Shown here in pieces: positions 8,209 through 18,350 of a stretch of DNA of 64,000 nt. The notes beneath the pieces are model-generated. The model was not told the DNA's origin. It did not search any database and was given only the letters and a program-made list of their open reading frames with translations. Where the stretch lies: assembly GCF_900108295.1 (NCBI RefSeq), contig NZ_FNWK01000001.1, positions 1,984,001 to 2,048,000 of the forward strand, in the 5' to 3' direction. The DNA is from Sphingopyxis sp. YR583. Its GTDB lineage: Bacteria; Pseudomonadota; Alphaproteobacteria; Sphingomonadales; Sphingomonadaceae. Numbering within the stretch: the first letter of the stretch is position 1; each line of letters begins with the position of its first letter. Both the position numbers and the translations under genes were made by a program.

Positions 8209-8772
8209 TCAGCCCGCAACCTCGCGCAGTCGCCAGCGGCCATGTTCGACATGGGTGGTCTTGCCGACGATGCTTTCGGTCAGGATGATCTCGTCGACCA
8301 TCCAGCCGATCGGCGGCAATTTCAGCGCGTTCAATGTCTGCGAACCCAGCCGGTCGCCGCGATAGTTGATCGTGATATGCGGTTCGGGGGTGGTGCCGTC
8401 CATGATCGGCGCCTTTGCGGCGAGCAGATGGTTCACCAGCGCCTTCTGGAACGCCCGCGCCCCGGCCAGCGGATCGCGGGTGCGCAAAGTCACCGCCTTG
8501 CGGTTCTCGATCCGGTCGAAGGCGAGCGGAAAGGGCGCCGCGACGAAGCCGTCCAGCGCGGCGATGGTCGCGGGCAGCCACTCGGGCGGCACATGGTGCA
8601 GGTCGTAGAGCGAGATGAGCGTGACGTGGAGGAGGTCGGGGCCGCGCCCGGGGTCGTTGCGCGGCAGCGCGGCGATCTGCGCCTGAACCTCGGGCGGCGG
8701 CTTGGCCATGATGTAGAGCGGGTTCCGGGCGCGCATGGGTGGGAGTGTAGCATGGTGTTGGTGCGACGCCAT
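8209..8772 (-). CDS. 2H phosphoesterase (LigT/ThpR-like 2',5' RNA ligase family)
   Basis: The 187-residue protein carries the two diagnostic H-x-T motifs: LHVTL near residue 48 and PHITINY near residue 130. This family hydrolyses 2',3'-cyclic phosphates or ligates 2',5' RNA ends. The first strand NPLYIMAKPP matches the usual N-terminal beta strand, so a start downstream at 8709 would remove part of the fold. The ATG at 8772 has GGGGGTG upstream. The ATG at 8736 is the alternative. No tRNA-splicing partner is nearby, so the RNA substrate is unknown. Confidence 0.85.
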   Translation of the reverse strand: MASHQHHATLPPMRARNPLYIMAKPPPEVQAQIAALPRNDPGRGPDLLHVTLISLYDLHHVPPEWLPATIAALDGFVAAPFPLAFDRIENRKAVTLRTRDPLAGARAFQKALVNHLLAAKAPIMDGTTPEPHITINYRGDRLGSQTLNALKLPPIGWMVDEIILTESIVGKTTHVEHGRWRLREVAG

Positions 8773-8793
8773 CGGCGCCGCACCCCCTGTTTT

Positions 8794-8943
8794 TTACAGC
8801 CGCTTGCAGTGGTCACAGAGCGGATGACCGCCAGTGCCGCTGCGGCGATTGTAGCTTTCGATGTTGTTGCCCTCGGTGCACTTGTTGTCGTTGTGATGGA
8901 CACGCGTGCCGGGCTTGATCGAGTGATATGCGGCAACCTTCAT
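8794..8943 (-). CDS. 49-residue Cys/His-rich small protein
   Basis: An ATG at 8943 opens a 49-codon frame ending with TAA at 8794-8796. The product starts MKVAAYHSIKPGTRVHH, has CTEGNNIESYNRRSG in the middle and ends GGHPLCDHCKRL, giving one isolated Cys and a C-x-x-C pair. AAAGG sits upstream at about 12 nt. The codon pattern and compact Cys/His arrangement suggest a real small protein, perhaps metal-binding. It looks like a widespread small hypothetical, but I cannot name a family. Confidence 0.6.
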   Translation of the reverse strand: MKVAAYHSIKPGTRVHHNDNKCTEGNNIESYNRRSGTGGHPLCDHCKRL

Positions 8944-9361
8944 CTTATTTTACCTTTCGAACATTCATCGTTGCGATCGATGAAGGCCGAACGAAGTCAG
9001 GTTGGGGCGCGGGTGAATAAGCGTGATCACGTGCGGTTTTCCACAGCCTGCAAACATCTTACCCACCGGTCCTTCCCCTGAAATCGTCGGACTTCAGGTT
9101 GACCCAAGTGGCGATGCATGCGAGCAGGCAACTGCTAGGTAGGCCCGAGTGCATCGTCACTCAGCTTGCTAGGGGGTCATCCTTTGGGGTGGCCCCCATT
9201 TGATTCGCCCTTCGCTTGTTGCTCCGCCTTACTGCGAGACTCGCAGGTACGGCTTCGCGAATCCTGCATAGGCACTCTTAATCGCGAGTGCAACCCCATT
9301 TCGGTTCTCCGGACAGCATTTGTGTGTTATTCTGTGCCAAGTCGTGGAATCGGAGGCAGGA
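8944..9361. other. Intergenic stretch without a convincing gene
   Basis: These 418 bases hold no frame with coding character. Two structures are visible: TTCATCG (8964-8970) mirrored by CGATGAA (8978-8984) just upstream of the 49-residue gene, and GGGGGTCA (9171-9178) mirrored by TGGCCCCC (9189-9196, one G-U pair), a terminator- or operator-like hairpin. The base composition falls toward the AT-richer genes that follow. Confidence 0.5.
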
Positions 9362-9784
9362 ATGGCGGATGAATCGATCCGAGAACTTTTATCTAAACTA
9401 CTGAAAAGACGTGATGAGTTGCGTTTGGAGTCCGAGGCACTCGAAAAATTGATTGAGACTTATCGGCAGCTGTCCATGCTAGACAAGGAGCAGGATTTGC
9501 CGCAGCTCGATCTGTGGAAGGGGAGCCGCTCGCGGCGTGGTCGTTCTGCCTATGTCGCCGAAATGATGGCTGCAGCGAGACGTCAAATTTTGTCAGAAGG
9601 GCGGCCGCTGACCCGAAGCGAGCTTCTTCAGCGCTTGGAGGCGGAGGGCTACGTCATAGACGGGAGCGACAAGTCAAAAGTGCTGGGCACAAACCTTTGG
9701 CGGTCAAGGCAGTTCCAGCACATTGATAAAAGAGGATATTGGCCGGTAGACACGCCAATTCCTAGAAAATTGGGTCGTACTTAA
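9362..9784 (+). CDS. Coiled-coil plus winged-helix-like protein, orphan
   Basis: The 140-residue protein starts at the ATG after GGAGGCAGGA. Residues 5-45 are a charged heptad-like helix (LLKRRDELRLESEALEKLIETYR). Residues 75-130 look like a HARE/winged-helix domain: LTRSELLQRLEAEGYVIDG ... LGTNLWRSRQFQHID ending in GYWP. The module suggests DNA binding or an accessory helix-turn-helix subunit; this is inference. Composition is clearly more AT-rich than flanking housekeeping genes, and with the next gene it may be acquired DNA. Confidence 0.7.
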   Translation: MADESIRELLSKLLKRRDELRLESEALEKLIETYRQLSMLDKEQDLPQLDLWKGSRSRRGRSAYVAEMMAAARRQILSEGRPLTRSELLQRLEAEGYVIDGSDKSKVLGTNLWRSRQFQHIDKRGYWPVDTPIPRKLGRT

Positions 9785-9852
9785 TAGCGGGGACGAAAAA
9801 TTCCTGTGATAGGCTGAGAAATCCCTGCGCCCAATTAGGAAGCAGAACTGTT

Positions 9853-10461
9853 ATGGAAAAAATCCTACTGTCCGTAATTAGCGCGCTGATAGGATTCGCG
9901 CTCTCGCAGTCTTTTAACTTAATAAGCTATCTCAGAAGGCCAAAGTTTAGGGTAAAGCTTTGGAGCGATGGAGTGTTGTCATCCTACACTGGAGACCCTC
10001 CGGAGACGCCATGGGAAATAGAATTGGGATTCTATCTCGAAAATTACGGAAAAAATCCTGCTAAGAATATCAGAATATTTGTTTCAGATATGAAAGGAAG
10101 CGGCAAATCAGATGAGGATTTGGAGCTTACCTCAATCGAGTTATTAGAGCTAAAGCGTCCTATCGATCTTGTACCGTCAAGCGAATGTGTTGAAGTCAAA
10201 TTAGGTACTATAAGCTCCGATAGATGTACGCTTGCTCTGAATCTGCATAGCGCTCCAGACGAGAAGGCGCTGGACTTTATAGCGGCTGACACTCGCGGTA
10301 AAATTCGATTTTCTGCCAAATTTTATGTCAGCTGCGATGAAAAAAACTCCTTCAAATCTTTCATTTTGGACTTCCGGCCCGACAAAAACGATTGGGCCTC
10401 AGCTCTCCTAGAGGATTACACAGAGGAACACCTAACCAGCGTCACGTGGCCAAAATTTTGA
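9853..10461 (+). CDS. Single-pass membrane protein of unknown function, AT-rich
   Basis: This 202-residue protein has one N-terminal membrane segment (about 5-27, ILLSVISALIGFALSQSF) followed by a beta-rich domain (FRVKLWSDGVLSSY, then IELGFYLENYGKNPAKNIRIFV), topologically an N-anchored domain. The strand pattern resembles an immunoglobulin-like or C2-like sandwich, but I recognise no family. Codon use (many ATA, TTA, AGA) differs strongly from the GC-rich neighbours, which is the clearest sign of horizontal transfer in the window. Confidence 0.7.
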   Translation: MEKILLSVISALIGFALSQSFNLISYLRRPKFRVKLWSDGVLSSYTGDPPETPWEIELGFYLENYGKNPAKNIRIFVSDMKGSGKSDEDLELTSIELLELKRPIDLVPSSECVEVKLGTISSDRCTLALNLHSAPDEKALDFIAADTRGKIRFSAKFYVSCDEKNSFKSFILDFRPDKNDWASALLEDYTEEHLTSVTWPKF

Positions 10462-10486
10462 GGTTGCGGCGATATGATCGCGCCCC

Positions 10487-12604
<2,118 letters not shown>

Positions 12605-12606
12605 TC

Positions 12607-13047
12607 ATGCGGATGATCGCGGCGGTTCTGGCGTTCCTGCTCGTCGCGGCGAGCCCGGCGGTGCGCGTCGACGATCTCGGCTGGCTCGCGGGCGACTGGG
12701 TGAGCGAGGCGGACGGGCGCTGGACCGAGGAGAGCTGGGCGAGCCCACGCGGCGGGATGATGATCGGTTACAGCCGGTCGGGGCGCGGCGATGACTTGCG
12801 CGAGTTCGAGTTTCTGCGCATCGCGCGCGGCGAGGATGGCGCGCTTGCCTATATAGCGATGCCGCAGGGCGGGACGCCCGTCGCGTTTGCGCTGGCGCGG
12901 CACGACAAGACGAGCGCGACCTTCGAGAATGCCGAGCATGATTATCCGCAGCGCATCGCCTATGCCCGCAGCGGCGACACGCTGACCGCGACGATTTCGG
13001 CGATCGACGGGTCGAAGGCGCGTCGCTGGACCTATCGGCGGCGCTGA
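12607..13047 (+). CDS. Exported DUF6265 family protein
   Basis: The 146-residue protein has a signal peptide (MRMIAAVLAFLLVAASPA). A domain of the DUF6265 type follows, recognisable by DDLGWLAGDWVSEADGRWTEESW, GMMIGYSRSGRG and the late ATFENAEHDYPQRIAY. It resembles small lipocalin-like beta barrels, and the ligand is unknown. Its stop overlaps the start of the WYL regulator (TGATG), so the two are probably co-translated. Confidence 0.83.
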   Translation: MRMIAAVLAFLLVAASPAVRVDDLGWLAGDWVSEADGRWTEESWASPRGGMMIGYSRSGRGDDLREFEFLRIARGEDGALAYIAMPQGGTPVAFALARHDKTSATFENAEHDYPQRIAYARSGDTLTATISAIDGSKARRWTYRRR

Positions 13048-13739
13048 TGGCCAAGACGGGGCGGCTCTTTGCGATCATCGACGGGCTGCGCCGGCGGCGG
13101 CGGCCGGTGACGGCGGAGGTGCTGGCGGAGGAACAGGGCGTGTCGGTGCGGACGCTCTATCGCGACATCCAGGCGCTGATCGCACTCGGCGCGCCGATCG
13201 AGGGCGAGGCGGGCGTCGGCTATATGCTGCGGCCGGGGTTTTTCCTGCCGCCGCTGATGTTCAGCGCCGACGAGCTGGAGGCGCTGGTGCTCGGCGCGCG
13301 CTGGGTCGAGGGTCGGCAGGACGGAGCGTTGTCGCGCGCCGCCGGGCTGGCGCTCGCGAAGATCGCGGCGGCGAGCCCCGATCCGCTCAAACAGCGCATC
13401 GACGAGTCGGGGCTGTGGCCGGTGAACAGCCGTTGGCGCGAGAGCAATGCGCCTTTGCTCGCGACGGTGCGCGAGGCGATGCGCGCCGAGAAGGTGCTGC
13501 ATATCGACTATGCCGACGAGAAGGGGACGGCGACCGAACGCGCGATCTGGCCCGCGGTGCTCGCCTATTTCGAAGAGAAGCAGATCATCGCGGCCTGGTG
13601 CCTGCTGCGGCAGGATTTCCGCAGCTTTCGCATCGACCGGATCGCGGCGGCGCGGATCGGCGACGAGGGTTTCGGGCGGCGGCGCGCGGTGCTGATGGCC
13701 GACTGGTGGCGGCAGAACGGACTGGATGCCGCCTCCTGA
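13047..13739 (+). CDS. YafY-type transcriptional regulator (HTH_11 + WYL)
   Basis: This 230-residue cytoplasmic regulator has an N-terminal winged helix (residues 4-60: RLFAIIDGLRRRRRPVTAEVLAEE, then SVRTLYRDIQALIALGAPI) typical of YafY/DeoR-like proteins. A WYL domain (about 135-225) follows, where the signature appears as AAWCLLRQDFRSFRIDRI. WYL domains bind nucleic acid or small effectors. It is translationally coupled to the DUF6265 gene and lies 72 bp before the GFA gene, which it may regulate. Target and effector are unknown. Confidence 0.92.
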   Translation: MAKTGRLFAIIDGLRRRRRPVTAEVLAEEQGVSVRTLYRDIQALIALGAPIEGEAGVGYMLRPGFFLPPLMFSADELEALVLGARWVEGRQDGALSRAAGLALAKIAAASPDPLKQRIDESGLWPVNSRWRESNAPLLATVREAMRAEKVLHIDYADEKGTATERAIWPAVLAYFEEKQIIAAWCLLRQDFRSFRIDRIAAARIGDEGFGRRRAVLMADWWRQNGLDAAS

Positions 13740-13811
13740 CATTATCTGTCAGGGGGGTGGGCTATCCCCGGCTGAGGGCGCAGCGAGCGCCGCCAGACCG
13801 GAGGATTTACG

Positions 13812-14216
13812 ATGCTCAAGACCCACCATGGTTCGTGCCACTGCGGCGCCGTCAAGTTCGAGGCCGATATCGATCTCGATGCGGGGACGGGCAAATGCAA
13901 TTGCTCGATCTGCACGAAGAAAAGGAACTGGAGCGCGCAGATCAAGCCCGACGCCTTCCGCCTGCTCACCGATCCCGCGGCGCTCGAGGAATATGTGTTC
14001 GGATCGGGCAGCGCGCATCATGTCTTTTGCAAGACGTGCGGCGTGTCGTCGTTCGGCCATGGCTATGTCGAGGAGATCGGCGGCGCTTATTATTCGGTGT
14101 CGATCGCGTGCCTCGACGATCTGACGCCGGCCGAAATGGCGGCGCTGCCGGTGCAGCATATGGATGGCGCGGCGAACAATTGGTGGAACGCGCCCGAGGT
14201 CATATCGCATATGTGA
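13812..14216 (+). CDS. GFA family (glutathione-dependent formaldehyde-activating-like) protein
   Basis: This 134-residue zinc protein has the family's cysteine pairs: CHCG near residue 9, KCNCSIC around 31-36 and CKTCG near 76. The related enzyme Gfa is thought to form S-hydroxymethylglutathione, but most members are uncharacterised, so the exact reaction is unknown. GGAGG lies 8 nt before the ATG. It follows the WYL regulator in the same direction. A second, diverged GFA-like protein is encoded at 22804-23346. Confidence 0.9.
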   Translation: MLKTHHGSCHCGAVKFEADIDLDAGTGKCNCSICTKKRNWSAQIKPDAFRLLTDPAALEEYVFGSGSAHHVFCKTCGVSSFGHGYVEEIGGAYYSVSIACLDDLTPAEMAALPVQHMDGAANNWWNAPEVISHM

Positions 14217-14242
14217 GCGGGGGAAGCGGATGTTACCGCTTG

Positions 14243-14914
14243 CTACCCCTCGACCGGCCCCTCGAATTTCTCGATCACCCAGTCCTCGGCCTGCGCGCCG
14301 CCGATCCATTCCTGCATGCATGGATGGCTGATCACTGCCTGCGCATAAGCGGCGGCAAAGCGCGGCAGCGGGATCGAGTAAGTGACGAAGCGCGTCACGA
14401 CGGGCGCGAACATGATGTCGGCGGCCGACCATGTGCCGAACAGATAATCGCCTTCGCCGCCGAAGCGCGCACGCGCCTCGGCCCAGATCTGGAAGATACG
14501 CACGACATCGGCCTGCACCTCGGGCAGCAGTTCGGCGGGCGGATAGATGCGCCGGATGTTCATGCTGTGATTGCGGCGGAGCGCGGCAAAGCTCGAATGC
14601 ATTTCGGCAGCCATCGACCGTGCCATCGCGCGCGCCGCCATGTCATCCGGCCAATAACCCTTGGTCCCGCCGGTCTTTTCGTTGAGATAGTCGATGATCG
14701 CGAGGCTGTCCCACACGACGATATCGTCGCCGTCCCACAGGATCGGCACCTTGCCGCCCGACGGCGCGAACTCGTCGCCCTCGCGCCGCTGGCTCCATTC
14801 CTCGTCGTAAAGCGGGACGGTGACTTCCTCGAACGGCAAGCCGCTATGCTTGACCGCAAGCCAGCCGCGCAGGCTCCAGCTCGAATAGGCCTTGTTTCCG
14901 AGGAATAGTTTCAT
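14243..14914 (-). CDS. Glutathione S-transferase family protein
   Basis: This 223-residue protein has a thioredoxin-like N-terminal domain (1-80) with the YSSWSLRGWLAV start typical of maleylacetoacetate isomerase-like GSTs and GKVPILWDGDDIVVWDSLAIIDYL, holding the cis-Pro and the SLAI glutathione site. The helical C-terminal domain contains TWSAADIMFAPVV. It would conjugate glutathione to electrophiles in the cytoplasm. AAGGAGA precedes the ATG. A 7-bp hairpin (CCCACCC/GGGTGGG, 14929-14947) separates it from the upstream engB. Confidence 0.92.
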   Translation of the reverse strand: MKLFLGNKAYSSWSLRGWLAVKHSGLPFEEVTVPLYDEEWSQRREGDEFAPSGGKVPILWDGDDIVVWDSLAIIDYLNEKTGGTKGYWPDDMAARAMARSMAAEMHSSFAALRRNHSMNIRRIYPPAELLPEVQADVVRIFQIWAEARARFGGEGDYLFGTWSAADIMFAPVVTRFVTYSIPLPRFAAAYAQAVISHPCMQEWIGGAQAEDWVIEKFEGPVEG

Positions 14915-14956
14915 GGGGTCTCCTTGGCCCCACCCTCAAGGGGTGGGAGGAAAAGG

Positions 14957-15625
14957 TCAACTCTCGACCGCTTCCAGCACCGCGGTGCGCAACTCGGCGA
15001 TGCCCATGCCCTTTTCACTGCTCGTCGCGATCACCTGCGGATGCGCGGCGGGGTGCTTGCGCGCCTCGGCCTCGGTCGCGGCCTGCACCGCTTCGAGCTC
15101 GGTCGCCTTGATCTTGTCGGCCTTGGTCAGCACGATGCGATAGCTGACCGCCGCGGTGTCGAGCATTTCGAGGACGTCGCGGTCGACGTCCTTGATCCCG
15201 TGGCGGCTGTCGATCAGCACCAAAGTGCGTTTCAGCACCGCACGGCCGCGAAGATAGTCGTTGATCAGGAAGCGCCATTTCTTGACGACATCCTTCGGCG
15301 CCTTGGCAAAGCCGTAACCGGGCATGTCGACGAGCCGGAAGATCAGCGGGTTTTCGCCGACGTCGAAATAGTTGAGTTCCTGCGTCCGTCCCGGTGTCAC
15401 CGATGTGCGCGCCAGCCCGTTGCGGTTGGTCAGCGCGTTGAGCAGCGACGACTTGCCGACGTTCGACCGGCCCGCGAACGCGATCTCGGGCGCGCTCGGC
15501 GGCGGCAGGTGCTGGAGCGCGGGCGCCGATTTCAGGAACGTGATCGGTCCCGAAAACAGCTTTCGCGCGCGCTCGGCCCGCTCGGGGTCGGCCCCGGGGT
15601 CAAGATTCTCGATTTCATCAGTCAT
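14957..15625 (-). CDS. engB: Ribosome biogenesis GTPase EngB (YsxC/YihA)
   Basis: This is an essential TRAFAC GTPase that assists large-subunit assembly. All motifs are visible in the 222-residue product: G1 GRSNVGKS (52-59), G2 Thr in SVTPGRT, G3 DMPGYG (100-105), G4 TKAD (167-170) and G5 TSSE (201-204). I start at the ATG at 15625. Frames extending further upstream pass through the intergenic palindromic repeat. It lies downstream of yidC, a gene order common in alphaproteobacteria. Confidence 0.97.
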   Translation of the reverse strand: MTDEIENLDPGADPERAERARKLFSGPITFLKSAPALQHLPPPSAPEIAFAGRSNVGKSSLLNALTNRNGLARTSVTPGRTQELNYFDVGENPLIFRLVDMPGYGFAKAPKDVVKKWRFLINDYLRGRAVLKRTLVLIDSRHGIKDVDRDVLEMLDTAAVSYRIVLTKADKIKATELEAVQAATEAEARKHPAAHPQVIATSSEKGMGIAELRTAVLEAVES

Positions 15626-15633
15626 ATTCGACC

Positions 15634-15713
15634 GTACCCCTGCGCAGGCAGGGGTCCATCTCCTGCTGTTCAATTCCGAAACCACCGGAGATGGATCCCC
15701 GCCTGCGCGGGGA
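15634..15713. repeat. Cruciform intergenic palindromic repeat
   Basis: Two self-complementary hairpins flank a spacer: CCCCTGCGCAGGCAGGGG (15637-15654) and CCCCGCCTGCGCGGGG (15697-15712). They are further joined by TCCATCTCC (15655-15663) pairing with GGAGATGGA (15687-15695). The nested design is typical of dispersed intergenic repeats in sphingomonads. It lies between yidC and engB, so it would be transcribed and folded within the operon. Confidence 0.8.
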
Positions 15714-15736
15714 CACACCCCAATGATGACGGCTCT

Positions 15737-17488
15737 CTACTTTGTCGTCGTCGCCGGTGCCGCCTTCAGCGCCGGGAACTTGCGGTACATCCACTGCTGC
15801 TGCGCGATCGACAGCAGGTTGTTGGTGATCCAGTAAAGCAGCAGGCCCGCCGCGAACGGCGCCATGATGAACATGAACAGCCACGGCATGATCTTGAACA
15901 CCTGCTGCTGCACGGGGTCGGTCGCCTGCGGGTTCAGGCGGAACTGCAGCCACATGGTGATGCCCAGGATCACCGCGAGGATGCCGATCGACAGGATCGA
16001 CGGCGGGGTGAAGGGCAGCAGGCCGAACAGATTGAGGATGTGCAGCGGATCGGGCGCCGACAGATCCTTGATCCACAGGATGAACGGCTGGTGCCGCATT
16101 TCGATCGTCAGCATCAGCACTTTGTACAGCGCATAGAAGATCGGGATCTGGATCAGGATCGGCAGGCAGCCGGCGAGCGGATTGATCTTCTCGTCCTTAT
16201 AGAGCTTCATCAGCTCCTGCTGCATCTTGGGCTTGTCGTCCTTGTAGCGTTCCTGCAGCGCCTTCATCTTCGGCTGGACGAGGCGCATCTGCGCCATCGA
16301 TCCGAACTGCCGGTTGGCGATCGGGAACATCAACGCGCGGATGATGAGCGTCAGCACCATGATCGCGACGCCGAAATTACCGACCTGCTTGAACAGCCAG
16401 TCGAGCAGCTTGAAGATCGGCACCTCGAAAAATTCGAACCAGCCCCAGTCGATCGCGTTCGACAGGCGCGGGATGCTCTGGTCGTCCTGATAGGCCGACA
16501 GCGTGCTGACTTCCTTGGCCCCGGCAAAGACGCGGCTGGTCGTCGTGACCTGCTTGCCCGGTGCGACCTCGACAAGATCGCGCGCGAATGCGGCGCGATA
16601 GGCGCCGCCTGGCAGGGCGTTGAACGCGGCCGAGACTTTTTCGCCCTTCGCCGGAATGACCGCGGCGAGCCAATATTTGTCGGTGAAGCCGAGCCAGCCG
16701 GCGGCGGTGTAGGAAACCGTGCCGTTCGACGCCTCTTCGACCTCGCCATAATCGGTGAAGTTCGACTTGCCGTCGAGATAGCCGGTCGGGCCGACATGGA
16801 TCGTCCAGCTATCCTGCTCATGCGGATCGGTGGGCTTGCCGGTGCGGTCGATATAGGTGCCGCTGCGCACCGCGACCGGCGTGGCGCCGGTGTTCGCGAT
16901 CGTCTGCTTTGCGGTGATCAGATAATCGTCGTCGATGCTATATTCGATGCGGAAGGTCTGGCCGGTCGTGTTCGCCCAGCTCAAAGTCACCGGGGTCGAC
17001 GGGGTCAGCTTCGTGCCGCTGGCGGTCCAGACGGTGGTGGCGCCCGGCACAGCGATGCCCTGCGCCGACCAGCCGATGCTCGCGAAATAGGCGGCCTTGG
17101 TTCCGGCGGGTGCGAACAGGCGGACCGGCGGCGAATCCTTTTTGATGGTCTGGCGATATTTGCTGAGCGTGATGTCGTCGACGCGCGCGCCGACGAGGTT
17201 GATCGACCCCTTGATCGCGGGGGTGTCGATCGGGATGCGGTTGCCGTCGCCCAGCACCGCTTCGATCGGGCGGATCGCCTGCGGCGCGGTGGCGGGCACG
17301 CCGGGCGCGGGGAGCGCGGCGGGCTGGCCCGGCGTTGCCGCGGGCGCTGCGCCATCCGGACCCGCGACCGTCTTGGTCACGTCGGGCTTGTCAGGCGTGG
17401 GGAAGAATTTCTCGGAGACGAAATTCCATCCGATCAGGATGGCCACCGACAACAAAATTGCCGCGATCATGTTACGCTTGTCGTCCAC
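15737..17488 (-). CDS. yidC: Membrane protein insertase YidC
   Basis: This is a 583-residue inner-membrane insertase. It has an N-terminal anchor (about 7-22, AAILLSVAILIGWNF), a Pro/Ala linker, a large periplasmic beta-sandwich domain (about 75-345) and the conserved C-terminal insertase core (about 360-570) with QMRLVQPKMKALQERYKDD and KINPLAGCLPILIQIPIFYALY. I use the GTG at 17488 (product starts with DDKRNMIAA), preceded by a purine-rich leader; the ATG at 17470 is the alternative. It lies in the classic rpmH-rnpA-yidD-yidC order. Confidence 0.97.
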   Translation of the reverse strand: MDDKRNMIAAILLSVAILIGWNFVSEKFFPTPDKPDVTKTVAGPDGAAPAATPGQPAALPAPGVPATAPQAIRPIEAVLGDGNRIPIDTPAIKGSINLVGARVDDITLSKYRQTIKKDSPPVRLFAPAGTKAAYFASIGWSAQGIAVPGATTVWTASGTKLTPSTPVTLSWANTTGQTFRIEYSIDDDYLITAKQTIANTGATPVAVRSGTYIDRTGKPTDPHEQDSWTIHVGPTGYLDGKSNFTDYGEVEEASNGTVSYTAAGWLGFTDKYWLAAVIPAKGEKVSAAFNALPGGAYRAAFARDLVEVAPGKQVTTTSRVFAGAKEVSTLSAYQDDQSIPRLSNAIDWGWFEFFEVPIFKLLDWLFKQVGNFGVAIMVLTLIIRALMFPIANRQFGSMAQMRLVQPKMKALQERYKDDKPKMQQELMKLYKDEKINPLAGCLPILIQIPIFYALYKVLMLTIEMRHQPFILWIKDLSAPDPLHILNLFGLLPFTPPSILSIGILAVILGITMWLQFRLNPQATDPVQQQVFKIMPWLFMFIMAPFAAGLLLYWITNNLLSIAQQQWMYRKFPALKAAPATTTK

Positions 17489-17531
17489 GCGTTCGTCTCT
17501 CTTCGTCAAATAATGTCGGGATAGGCCGTGC

Positions 17532-17744
17532 TCAAGGCACGGGGTCGTAGCCGTGACCGCCCCAAGGATGGCAGCGCAATAGCCGCTTTGTCGCCAGCCA
17601 GCCACCCTTGATCGCACCATGGCGCTGAAGCGCGGTGATGGCATAGGCGCTGCACGACGGCGAATAACGGCAGGTGGGCGGAAGGATACGCGAGGGGCCG
17701 ATTTGCCACCCGCGCGCGATCAGGATCAGCAGTTTCGCGATCAT
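17532..17744 (-). CDS. yidD: Membrane protein insertion efficiency factor YidD
   Basis: This 70-residue protein has the full family signature: LPPTCRYSPSCSAYAITAL with three conserved Cys, then GGWLATKRLLRCHPWGGHGYDPVP. YidD associates with the inner membrane and supports YidC-dependent insertion. The start codon overlaps the rnpA stop (ATGA), implying coupled translation. Confidence 0.96.
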   Translation of the reverse strand: MIAKLLILIARGWQIGPSRILPPTCRYSPSCSAYAITALQRHGAIKGGWLATKRLLRCHPWGGHGYDPVP

Positions 17745-18091
17745 GCCGGTTTTACGAGCTTCTTTGCCGCGCGCTTCAGCGCCGAATCGAGATGCTCGCC
17801 CAGTTCGGCAAAGACGATGTCGTTGCCGCCCGGCCGGCCGATCAGCACATGGTCGGCGCCGGGGATCCCCGATTCGGGAAGCGCGGCGCGGCAGAGTTCG
17901 CGCAGCCGGCGCTTCATCCGGTTGCGGGTGACGGAATTGCCGACTTTCTTGCTGACGGTATAGCCGATGCCCAGCGAATCGTCGCCGTCGCCGCGCTGGC
18001 GGACGAGCAGGACAAAGCCGGGCATGGGAAAGCGAAGGCCGCGGTTCGCGGCCAGAAATTCGCTGCGTTTTGAAAGCGTTCGCACCAGCAT
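17741..18091 (-). CDS. rnpA: Ribonuclease P protein component
   Basis: The 116-residue basic protein subunit of RNase P binds the 5' leader of pre-tRNA. The family hallmark is the RNR helix, SVTRNRMKRRLRELCR (about 60-75), following GIGYTVSKKVGNSV. The start at 18091 gives an N-terminus RTLSKRSEFLA as in other members. It sits 23 bp after rpmH and overlaps yidD by 4 bp. The RNA subunit is not in this window. Confidence 0.97.
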   Translation of the reverse strand: MLVRTLSKRSEFLAANRGLRFPMPGFVLLVRQRGDGDDSLGIGYTVSKKVGNSVTRNRMKRRLRELCRAALPESGIPGADHVLIGRPGGNDIVFAELGEHLDSALKRAAKKLVKPA

Positions 18092-18114
18092 AACCGGTGC
18101 AGAAGCGTCAGCGA

Positions 18115-18249
18115 TCAGGCCGACAGCTTCTTGCGGCCCTGGGCGCGACGGTTGGCGAGAACCTTGCGGCCGCCGACAGTCGCCTTGCGGGCGCGGAAAC
18201 CGTGGCGACGCTTGCGAACGAGGCGGCTCGGTTGATAGGTACGCTTCAT
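18115..18249 (-). CDS. rpmH: 50S ribosomal protein L34
   Basis: The 44-residue product has the universal L34 pattern: [20 protein letters not shown], then [20 protein letters not shown]. It opens the rpmH-rnpA-yidD-yidC operon, so the operon promoter should lie within about 100 bp upstream (18250-18350). Confidence 0.98.
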   Translation of the reverse strand: MKRTYQPSRLVRKRRHGFRARKATVGGRKVLANRRAQGRKKLSA

Positions 18250-18350
18250 CGCGGTATCCCCAAATTCTCTCTAAAGGCTCTAACAGAAAAGGGCCGCCAA
18301 ACGTGGGCGGCCACTGATGGGGGCGCGGATAAGCGAGAGTCGGGGCAAAG

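Noticed and set aside
8490..8936. 148-codon minus-strand frame over the 2H phosphoesterase
   Set aside because: It is out of frame with the clear H-x-T motif gene and with the 49-residue small gene; composition is shadow-like (Thr/Ser/Pro/Arg).
14929..14947. Hairpin CCCACCC/GGGTGGG between engB and the GST gene as a terminator
   Set aside because: It is only 7 bp, lacks a U-run and lies just upstream of the GST ribosome binding site, so read-through seems likely; recorded only as context for the GST gene.
14924..17524. An 866-codon plus-strand open frame
   Set aside because: It runs antisense through engB and yidC, whose motifs are unmistakable. High GC leaves long empty frames on the opposite strand.
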